A program made the position numbers and the translations under genes. Positions 8,161 through 15,127 of a DNA stretch of 64,000 nucleotides are shown here, piece by piece; within the stretch, counting starts at the first letter, position 1, and every line of letters begins with the position of its first letter. The stretch lies in assembly GCA_028287305.1 (NCBI GenBank), contig JAQBPX010000038.1:186001-250000 (forward strand), written 5' to 3'. The notes beneath the pieces are model-generated. The model saw only the letters and a list, made by a program, of their open reading frames with translations, was not told the DNA's origin and did not search any database. The stretch comes from Gemmatimonadota bacterium (GTDB lineage: Bacteria; Gemmatimonadota; Gemmatimonadetes; Gemmatimonadales; Gemmatimonadaceae).

Positions 8161-8916
8161 TCAACCGCGCAATGCCGGACAACACGCGTCGGGACACGAG
8201 TTCGGCAAGAGCCAATCTTCGCGGTAGCGTCCCTTTTCCGGCCTAAGTCGAGTGACAACGCCTCTCATGCCGATGTAGATGGTCCCGTCTCGACTACGAA
8301 CCACGCTGTTTGCGAGGAGACCCCACCAAGACTTGCTGTTATGGATCGAGGATACCTTGGTGCCGACAACGATCTCCGCGGTCTTTGAAGTAATGACGAG
8401 AAGACTGTCACTGGGGAGCAGCACAAACGCCTGCGGCGCTCCACTGAGCGGCGCAAGGGGCGTCGCTTGCCAATGACCGTTGGGCGATGAGTCGATACTA
8501 AGCACATTGCCTCGATCCATTCGCATGTGGGCAAGCCCCACAAGCGCGACGATTCCTCTCGAGATGGTGACGATGCCCCGCGAATTCTCAGTGGAAATCG
8601 TATCCAGCTTCCCCGCAGGTGATTGCCATGCAATTCCGCCGCCGAATTCACCGATGTCCCAGCCCCTGAGCGACCCATTGGGGACGACAAGTATTTGTTC
8701 AGTTGGGCGCTCTCCCGCCGCAGCGATGCGAAGTCCTTCCGGCGTAAGCTGGACCCTCCACTCGGCCTGCGCTCTGTTCGCGCACCCCCAGCCAGAGGAA
8801 AGGACAGAATCCGCGTCAACAGCATGCCAACCTGATGGTGGATTCGCGTCAGCGGCGCGGCTCGAGGTACACGCGTTGATCGTCGCGCCCAGTGCTACCA
8901 GGGTTAGTAGTCGCAC
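8161..8916 (-). CDS. Lipoprotein of unknown function, beta-propeller-like
   Basis: 251 residues beginning at GTG with a GAAGG-type ribosome site upstream. The signal MRLLTLVALGATINAC has a lipobox ending at Cys16. The mature part is made of short beta-strand repeats with GGGIAWQSPAGKLDTIS, GIVALVGLAHMRMDRG and VVRSRDGTIYIGMRGVVTRL, which look like the blades of a small beta-propeller or sensor-like domain. The tail has a C-x3-C-C arrangement (SCPDACCPALRG). No family recognised; it belongs to a set of lipoproteins in this block. Confidence 0.65.
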   Translation of the reverse strand: MRLLTLVALGATINACTSSRAADANPPSGWHAVDADSVLSSGWGCANRAQAEWRVQLTPEGLRIAAAGERPTEQILVVPNGSLRGWDIGEFGGGIAWQSPAGKLDTISTENSRGIVTISRGIVALVGLAHMRMDRGNVLSIDSSPNGHWQATPLAPLSGAPQAFVLLPSDSLLVITSKTAEIVVGTKVSSIHNSKSWWGLLANSVVRSRDGTIYIGMRGVVTRLRPEKGRYREDWLLPNSCPDACCPALRG

Positions 8917-8982
8917 TAACGAATCAGCCTTCGTTCAGGCGCAGGCTGGTTGATGGCTGCTCCGTCCAGCAGAGATCCAGGC

Positions 8983-9186
8983 TCACGAGGCGCGACGTAT
9001 CCGACTGCGGATGCGCGCCATCGCTTCATCGTGAGCGACGGGGCGCCCTGCCGCGACGTCGGCCAAGCCCAGCTCGATGGCCTGCCGAACGTAGACTTCA
9101 TACGCGAGATCGTCCCAGGTCGCGGAGTCGGGAAGGTTCTCGACGAGCTCGCGAGCCCCAGGCTTGATGTTAGGGTGGCCAGCCAT
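8983..9186 (-). CDS. Orphan antitoxin-like protein (ParE-partner type)
   Basis: 67 residues. The segment LPDSATWDDLAYEVYVRQAI followed by ELGLADVAAGRPVAHDEAMA has the layout of short antitoxins that partner ParE/RelE toxins (LPDDATWEDIMYELYVRxxIExGLxDVEAGRxxxHEE). The start MAGHPN is chosen because this family is about 65-75 residues; the longer frame adds unrelated sequence. The expected toxin gene downstream is missing: only ~65 bases separate this stop from the next gene. It may be a solitary antitoxin or the survivor of a decayed pair. Confidence 0.6.
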   Translation of the reverse strand: MAGHPNIKPGARELVENLPDSATWDDLAYEVYVRQAIELGLADVAAGRPVAHDEAMARIRSRIRRAS

Positions 9187-9304
9187 GCGAGAAAGCTGTG
9201 CAGGCGCGATTCTCGTCGCAAGCGGCGCGCGTCCATCGGCACCATACCGGATGCTGGCAATCAACCTGATGCCCCGAAGCGGGCTTGAGAGCTGCAACGA
9301 CTCG

Positions 9305-9916
9305 TTAGGCCTCGCAGGCTCCGAGACCGGACATACCGAGCTCTCTCCGTCGACGGAAGCTCAAATGAGGTCGCCCGAAGTAGTCATCGTCTCGGGTATG
9401 AATCAAGTGTAAGGGGGTCTCACTTACCACAAGACCCACGCTGTCGGGTAGCCAGTACCGGATGCGCCAACGCTCGCCATTGCCATAAGTCCGGCACACT
9501 TCGCGTGGAGGGGTGCCAAGCACGGTCGAAACCTGGATCTCGGCAGCCTCGAGTACGCCCACCGAGCCGGCGACGAGGTCGATTTCCTCGACACGAGCTT
9601 CGGGATCGGGGCGCTGATGTTCCTTCAGTGCTTGGGTGCTGTCGAAGATCACGTCTCGGGCGAAGAATCCTTCCACGGATGACGGAAGGGTGTCTCGGTA
9701 GACCGAATACGAGAGTTCGCGAAAGCGCGGATCCTTTCGCTGGATCTCGGCTGCTGAATCGCCAAGACGGAAGCTTGGCGTGTAGCGATCGAGCAGTGGG
9801 TCGAAGCGTGTGCGCACGGGCGCTGGCGCATCAACGCAAGCCGCCTGCAGAATGCAAAGCGAGATCGCGACGACTGGCGCGTGGCGCCGCAGCCGGCAAA
9901 GACTAAGCTCGAACAC
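9305..9916 (-). CDS. Lipoprotein of unknown function
   Basis: 203 residues from a GTG start. The signal VVAISLCILQAAC ends in a lipobox (Cys about 27). The mature protein is soluble with no recognised domain; GVLEAAEIQVSTVLGTPPRE and RWRIRYWLPDSVGLVVSET suggest a mixed alpha/beta fold. Isolated on the minus strand among other small genes of the low-GC block. No close relative can be named. Confidence 0.6.
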   Translation of the reverse strand: MFELSLCRLRRHAPVVAISLCILQAACVDAPAPVRTRFDPLLDRYTPSFRLGDSAAEIQRKDPRFRELSYSVYRDTLPSSVEGFFARDVIFDSTQALKEHQRPDPEARVEEIDLVAGSVGVLEAAEIQVSTVLGTPPREVCRTYGNGERWRIRYWLPDSVGLVVSETPLHLIHTRDDDYFGRPHLSFRRRRELGMSGLGACEA

Positions 9917-10034
9917 AGTGGATCGTCGTAGGCCTATCCCCCCATCTCAGCTGCGGGCGAGTCAATCATCGCGAGCGAAGCGAGCTACCATGGATCGCCA
10001 TTCGGCTGGAGCGCAGACTAGGCGGCAGGTCGAG

Positions 10035-10355
10035 TCACATCCCTTCAAGCGTGTTCCAGAGCGAGCCGAAGTTCCCCATGTATTGGCGCTCCCCGTCTTT
10101 GCCGACCGCACCCAGACCGAAATTATTTTCATCCGGATCGTAGAAGACTTCATAGCCATCGTGAGTAACGGGACTCTCTTCGACCACGAGCCAGAGCGAA
10201 AACGGGAAGCTACCGTCGCTCGTGTGAGAGACATAAGTCTCGAGGCGAGGGGGAAGGACAACACAGTCTTTCAGCGACAGTCCATCCGCCGACCAGCGAT
10301 CCCATTGGTTGCCGATTGCGGCCAGTACCACGTGCTGAACGTCTTCTGCGGTCAT
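10035..10355 (-). CDS. Small hypothetical cytoplasmic protein
   Basis: 106 residues, no signal or membrane segment. The layout (CVVLPPRLETYVSHTSDG, then FPFSLWLVVEESPVTHDGYE, then a Gly-rich segment NNFGLGAVGKDGERQYMGNF and a short amphipathic end) resembles small families of unknown or immunity-like function, but I cannot assign one. It starts 25 bases after the stop of the neighbouring gene on the same strand and is likely co-transcribed with it. Confidence 0.55.
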   Translation of the reverse strand: MTAEDVQHVVLAAIGNQWDRWSADGLSLKDCVVLPPRLETYVSHTSDGSFPFSLWLVVEESPVTHDGYEVFYDPDENNFGLGAVGKDGERQYMGNFGSLWNTLEGM

Positions 10356-10379
10356 ACTGCGACGCGGCGCGTCACGGCG

Positions 10380-10733
10380 TCAGCCCACCGGCTGCAGGGC
10401 CACTTCCAGCACGACCGTGTTCTGTTGGCATTTGCCCGAGTGCGTCACCACGACTCCCGCTCGCTGCTCGGGGGCATACCCGGGCGCACGGATGGTGAGG
10501 TCGTACGTGCCATCAGGGCGATTGATGCTGATGCGATCGGCGATAGTGGGGCCAGTCACCGAATCCAGGAGCACACCGCCCTGCCTCACGATCAGCGACG
10601 CCTTCGCGGTGATGGCCGCTTGGGTTCGCGCGTCCTTTACAGCTACGGTGATGCTCTGACCGACGGGAATAGTGCACCCGGCGAGCACTCTCTGGTCATC
10701 CCCGCAGGCGGCGGCGAGACCGGTGAATGACAA
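10380..10733 (-). CDS. Carboxypeptidase regulatory-like protein, N-terminus shortened
   Basis: 117 residues, paralogous to the lipoprotein at 6326-6709 (ASLIVRQGGVLLDSV, then TYDLTIRAPGYAPEQRAGVV). The only usable in-frame start is TTG; translation gives MSFTGLAAACGDD, a lipobox-like AAAC with almost no signal peptide in front, because an in-frame stop lies six codons before the TTG. The true N-terminus may have been lost by mutation, so this could be a decaying gene. The beta-sandwich body itself looks intact and has two cysteines (C20 and C102) that could pair. Confidence 0.55.
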   Translation of the reverse strand: MSFTGLAAACGDDQRVLAGCTIPVGQSITVAVKDARTQAAITAKASLIVRQGGVLLDSVTGPTIADRISINRPDGTYDLTIRAPGYAPEQRAGVVVTHSGKCQQNTVVLEVALQPVG

Positions 10734-10937
10734 GACAGTACCGATGACTCAAGAACATGCTACTCATGGGCGCTAGAGGATCGGCGACATGGCGTCGCCT
10801 TCACCAGTGAAGGTTGCCCGACACCGCGCCACAGGGAAGCACGTTCCAAATATTGCTTACGCGCGCGTTCAGAACAGCTTCGATGAGACGCTACGTGAGG
10901 GAGTCTTCAGGACCTCAGCAAGCTCGTCCGTTCGGCA

Positions 10938-13900
10938 TCACCACAAATCCCCCAACGACAGCACCCACCTCGGCGCGACCTCGCGCCCGCTGCTTCCCAG
11001 CCCCCGCCACCCAGCCAGCGCCGACTGGTGCACGAACAACGGCGCATCCAGCCGCGCGTGCAGCTCACGATCGAACAGCTTGCCCTTGATCGAGACTCCA
11101 ACTCCAGCATCAGCGAGCAGCGATCCATTCAGCACGCCCGGCGCGGCGCTCGCAGTCCCTGCATCCGCGAAGCCCGACACCCAGATACTCGACCGGCCCC
11201 TCGTGGTCGAGCCAAAGCTGCGCAGTCGGCGCGATAGTTCCGCGTTCACCGCCCCAATCCCCCGCAGCGCGAGACTCGGGTCGTAGCCGCGCATCATCGC
11301 GCCGCCGAGCGGGATGACGTTCACGCCGGGCTGCTTGAACAGCGCGCCGGCGGGGCGCCACAGGTCCTCGTGGAAGCTCTCCACTGGATCCTGCGTGCTC
11401 GCGTAGATCGCCCGCGCGCGCGGGCCGGTGCTGCTCGCGGCGTATCCGCGAAGGAAGAGCGCAGTCTTCTGGTCGGCATCGCGCCACAGGTTCGCGACGG
11501 AGCCCTCCGCCCGCAGGTAGGCCTGACCCTGCTCTCCCGCACCGGTGCCAGCGAATCCGCCGGTGAGTGATCCACTCGCGCGCGTGAAGCCGCTGTCGCT
11601 CGTCGCCAGGCGCGGCCAGCGCGTCTCGGCGCGCGCGATGGCCTCCATGAAGCGGCGTGTATCCCACTGCTCCGGCAGGTACGCAGGCGCGTACGGAATG
11701 CCACTCGTCGCACCCAGCGAGACCTTCGTGCGCGAGGTGCGCGCAGCGGTGTAGCGGCTCACGTCCCACGTCTGAGACACGCGCACCAGAGCCACGCCAT
11801 CGAGCGCGTTCGCCTCGGCGTGCAGCCCCATGAGCGGACGGCCACTCCACGGCAGGCTGGGATCGTCGGTGCGGATCCAGCCCTGAAGGCCGTTGATGCG
11901 CGCATTCGGCGCGCGCGTGTTCATCGCGAGGCCCAGGTCCCACCGATCGGTGGTCGAGATGTAGTGCGAGCGAACGCGCACGCCGATCGCGGCGCCACCG
12001 GCATCGGAATACCAGAGCGCTGGCGCTGGTGTCACGATCGAGCGGCCGCGCGACTCCTGCCGCAGCAGCGGCCACGGCGTGACCCACTTGCCCTTGAGCA
12101 GGCCGAGTGGGTCGCTGCCTGGCGTGTCGTTGCGGCGGTCCCAGTCGAAGGTGACATGATCGGGGTCGAGGCGCACCTCGATCGGGATGTCGCGCGTGAC
12201 GACTTCCACTTCCTGCGCATCGCGCGACTGGTCGGCACGGCCGATTACCCATCCGCTTGCCGAGCGCACGCCGACCGGCATGGGATGACGCAACTCCCCG
12301 AGGCGCGAGACGCCCACGCGCGTGACCCACGCGCCATCGGGCCGCTGCGTGGTGGTCGCGCTCGTGACGGCGTAGTCCATGAGGCCGGTGCCGTGCAGCC
12401 ATTCGTCGAAGAACCAGGCCAGGTCGCGCCCACTCGCACGCTCGGCGCTCGCGCGAATCGCCTTCTCGTCCACGTGGCGCAGCGCCCAGTGCGAGAAGTA
12501 ATCGTGGAAGAAGGCGCGGAAGGTGGTGTCGCCGAGCACGTCGCGCAGCTGGCCGTACATGAGGCACGCGCGATCGTAGATGACGTCGTTGTAGCTGCCG
12601 AACTCGCGGAAGTCCTGCGAGAGCGTCGCGATCGGCTCGGCGCGGCCGCGCAGGTCGGCCTCGAGGGTCTTGAGGTCGCTGCTGTCAGCGGTGCTGAGGG
12701 TGAGCGCGTTCACGCGATAGCCGCGCGGCAGCAGCGCGGGGCGCGCGGTGGCGCGGTCGGCGGCGCGTTCCTGCGGGGTGAGGCGCTGCGCCCAGTAGGT
12801 CTGGTAGTCGGTGAGCCCCTCGTCCATCCACCCGGCCTTCCACTCGTTGTTCGCGACGATGCCGTAGGTGAAGACGTGTCCGCCCTCGTGGAGGATCAGG
12901 CCGATGGAAGCGGAGCCGTTCATCACGAGCATCGGGAACTCGGTGCCGCCGCGGTCGATGCGGTGCACGTTCGAGAACGCGGGATACGCGTACGGGCCCC
13001 AGATGGACTCGAGCCAGGTGAGTGCGCTCTTGCTGCGCTCCACGGCGCGCAGGCCCCCGAAGGTAGAATCGTCGCCGGGCTGGTAGAGCACGTGAATGCC
13101 GACGCTGTCCCACGTGGTCCATCGTTCGTGCGCATGCACCGGGCGCACGTAGACGCCGCCCTCGTAGCGGTACTGGGGGCTGGTGGTCCAGGCGAAATGA
13201 TGGACGTCCCGCGCATACCAGCGCACGGCCTTCATGCCGGCGGGCACGGTGACGTCGGGCGCTGCGGGTGGCGCGCCGTACGCGTTGCGATTGAGGAAGA
13301 CCGTGCCAGCGCGTCGCGCGCGCTCCCAGCCCGGGTCGCCGCTCACGGGCACTCCCGTGGCGGTCATCACCTGGTCTTCGGCGGTGATGAGGGTGACGTC
13401 GTAGTCGCCGAACTCACCGTAAAGCTCACCCGCGGGCTGGAAGGCGTTGGGTTCCCAGCCGCCGCGATCGTAGACGGCGACCTTGGGATACCACTGGGCC
13501 ATGTCCCACTGGCGGCCGCGTCGTGCCTGCCTTCGCGGCACTGTGGAGGGACGCGCATCCCAGGTGAAGCCGACCACGACCGAATCACCGGGGGCGAGCG
13601 GGCGCGGGAGCATGAAGTGCGCGACGGTGCTGTCGGGCGAGCCGGGATAGTTCACGAGCACGCCGGTACCGTTCACCGTGGGCGCGCTGGTAAAGCGCTC
13701 GTAGCCCTGGTCCGGCTCCGCCAGGTCCTGGAAGCGGACGCGTGCCTCGCGCGCATCCACCTCGCTCCACTTCGAGTGCGGGCGGAAGGCGTTGAGGTAC
13801 TGATGGACGTACATCTCGCGAAGCGTGTCCGGCGAGTGATTGACGTACGTCATGGTGCCCGTGGCGCGGAGCTTCTGCGCCTGCTCGTCGAGCGTGGCGA

Positions 13901-14018
13901 CGATGCGATAGCTCACGTGCTGCTGCCAGTAGCCGGTGGTGTCACCGCTGGCAGGGGACGTGGTGGTTTGCTGCTGGAGGAGGAGCGAGAGGAGCGCGAG
14001 TCGGAACATGCGCCCCAA
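10938..14018 (-). CDS. M1-family zinc aminopeptidase-like protein, secreted
   Basis: 1026 residues. Start MGRMFRLALLSLLLQQQ gives a signal peptide. The N-terminal beta domain (about 30-260) is followed by the catalytic domain, with GGTEFPMLVMNG (357-368, the GxMEN-type loop), LHEGGHVFTYG (H377, E378, H381) and WMDEG (E400), i.e. the canonical HExxH-18-E zinc site. The C-terminal ~450 residues are beta-rich and end in an aromatic residue (LSLGDLW), consistent with an outer-membrane barrel-like or surface-anchored tail rather than the usual ERAP1-like helical domain; that part is inference. Downstream of the TonB-plug protein on the same strand. Confidence 0.88.
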   Translation of the reverse strand: MGRMFRLALLSLLLQQQTTTSPASGDTTGYWQQHVSYRIVATLDEQAQKLRATGTMTYVNHSPDTLREMYVHQYLNAFRPHSKWSEVDAREARVRFQDLAEPDQGYERFTSAPTVNGTGVLVNYPGSPDSTVAHFMLPRPLAPGDSVVVGFTWDARPSTVPRRQARRGRQWDMAQWYPKVAVYDRGGWEPNAFQPAGELYGEFGDYDVTLITAEDQVMTATGVPVSGDPGWERARRAGTVFLNRNAYGAPPAAPDVTVPAGMKAVRWYARDVHHFAWTTSPQYRYEGGVYVRPVHAHERWTTWDSVGIHVLYQPGDDSTFGGLRAVERSKSALTWLESIWGPYAYPAFSNVHRIDRGGTEFPMLVMNGSASIGLILHEGGHVFTYGIVANNEWKAGWMDEGLTDYQTYWAQRLTPQERAADRATARPALLPRGYRVNALTLSTADSSDLKTLEADLRGRAEPIATLSQDFREFGSYNDVIYDRACLMYGQLRDVLGDTTFRAFFHDYFSHWALRHVDEKAIRASAERASGRDLAWFFDEWLHGTGLMDYAVTSATTTQRPDGAWVTRVGVSRLGELRHPMPVGVRSASGWVIGRADQSRDAQEVEVVTRDIPIEVRLDPDHVTFDWDRRNDTPGSDPLGLLKGKWVTPWPLLRQESRGRSIVTPAPALWYSDAGGAAIGVRVRSHYISTTDRWDLGLAMNTRAPNARINGLQGWIRTDDPSLPWSGRPLMGLHAEANALDGVALVRVSQTWDVSRYTAARTSRTKVSLGATSGIPYAPAYLPEQWDTRRFMEAIARAETRWPRLATSDSGFTRASGSLTGGFAGTGAGEQGQAYLRAEGSVANLWRDADQKTALFLRGYAASSTGPRARAIYASTQDPVESFHEDLWRPAGALFKQPGVNVIPLGGAMMRGYDPSLALRGIGAVNAELSRRLRSFGSTTRGRSSIWVSGFADAGTASAAPGVLNGSLLADAGVGVSIKGKLFDRELHARLDAPLFVHQSALAGWRGLGSSGREVAPRWVLSLGDLW

Positions 14019-14066
14019 TTTAGCGGGGGGCGCGGGGCTGATGCAGCGCCGAGCGGGTTACCGCGG

Positions 14067-14795
14067 CTACTGCGTGCGCATCCAGATCTTGATGGCGCCG
14101 CACTCGCCGAGTGCGTCGGCGGGGAGCGAGGCGACCGTCTTGTAGATCTCGATCCCCTCGATGTCGGCGGGGTCGATGCTGCCGAGCACTTCCCAGCCGT
14201 ACTTGAGCGCCATGCCGTCGAGGAAGACCTTGGGCGTGGTGCAGGAGCTGTTCATCATCAGCGTCTTCTCCATCCCGATCTGGCGGACGTGAACGCCGGG
14301 GACGTTGCGGAGGAGGTCATAAAGATCCTTGGGCGCCTTCTTCCGGATGTCGTCGCGGTCGAAGAAGTTGCCGAAGCCGGCGTGCAGCCGCTCGTAGAAG
14401 GGGTCGAACTTCTTCGTGTAGTTGAGGCGCGGCGGCTTGAATCCCTTCGCGACGATGGTGACCGTGTCGAGCGTGGCGACGGCTGGCGTCATGGTGATCC
14501 GGAGGCCCTCGTCTTCCTTCGGGTCGAGGGCGAGCTCGAAGTAGAGGGGCTCGTAGCCCACACGTCGGACCGAGAAGACGGCCACGCGTGGGAGGCCGGC
14601 CAGATGGAAGCGGCCCTCGACGTCGGTGAAGGAGCGCTTGCCGGCGCCGATCACGGCGACCTCGGCGAAGGCGAGAGGGCGGCCGGAGGTGTCCACCACA
14701 GTGCCGGCGACCTTTGCGGAGATGGTGTCCGCTCGAGGGGCCGGGTGGGCGGCGACCAGGGCGGAGACGATTACTGCGGCCAGTTGATGGAGCAT
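14067..14795 (-). CDS. Carboxypeptidase-like plus TonB plug-domain protein, no barrel
   Basis: 242 residues. A signal peptide (1-22) precedes a carboxypeptidase regulatory-like domain (about 27-105: VAGTVVDTSGRPLAFAEVAV, RSFTDVEGRFHLAGL) and a TonB-dependent receptor plug domain (about 150-240: DLYDLLRNVPGVHVRQIG, PKVFLDGMAL, IDPADIEGIEIYKTVASLPA). The protein stops exactly where a barrel would begin, so it is a stand-alone plug, a type common in this phylum as far as I know. It could dock on a partner barrel or act as a periplasmic adaptor. Directly upstream of the M1 peptidase. Confidence 0.8.
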   Translation of the reverse strand: MLHQLAAVIVSALVAAHPAPRADTISAKVAGTVVDTSGRPLAFAEVAVIGAGKRSFTDVEGRFHLAGLPRVAVFSVRRVGYEPLYFELALDPKEDEGLRITMTPAVATLDTVTIVAKGFKPPRLNYTKKFDPFYERLHAGFGNFFDRDDIRKKAPKDLYDLLRNVPGVHVRQIGMEKTLMMNSSCTTPKVFLDGMALKYGWEVLGSIDPADIEGIEIYKTVASLPADALGECGAIKIWMRTQ

Positions 14796-15127
14796 GCCTG
14801 TATAATCGCGGCTCGGCCCGCTGGGGTCACAAGTTGGGGGCGAGGCGAGAGCCGGGAGGGACGGGACGTCTTCCTTCGGGCTTTCAACTGCGGCTTTTAA
14901 CTGCGGCTGGCGGCTAGCGGAACTGACACTGCCGGGGCGGCTCGAGGGCGGCTACCGCGGCCAGGTCGGCTACTGCGGCTGGCGGCTCGCGGATCAACAC
15001 GCGGATCGTCAGCCGCCAGCCGCGTTGGCCGCCCTGGCCGAAGTGGCCGAGGTCGAGCCGTAGTGCCGTGTCAGTTCCGCTAGCCGCTAGCCGCCGTGGC
15101 CGTACAGATCGCTGCGCAGGAATGCCA
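14796..15127. repeat. Nested inverted repeats in intergenic region
   Basis: Outer pair: 14903-14930 and 15067-15094 match as inverted copies (core GGCTAGCGGAACTGACAC). Inner pair: 14975-14987 (GCGGCTGGCGGCT) and 15011-15023 form a perfect 13-base stem. The whole 190-base stretch could fold as a long hairpin. The GCGGCTnGCGG core recurs at about 23630 beside the ATP synthase delta gene, which suggests a dispersed element. It lies between the start of the plug-protein gene and the stop of the S9 peptidase gene, both on the minus strand. Confidence 0.7.

Noticed and set aside
11820-14900. A very long open frame on the plus strand, opposite the M1 peptidase and plug genes
   Set aside because: Mirror of strong GC3 codon bias; the product is Arg/His/Val/Ala-rich with no motif, while the minus strand holds a clear M1 zinc site.
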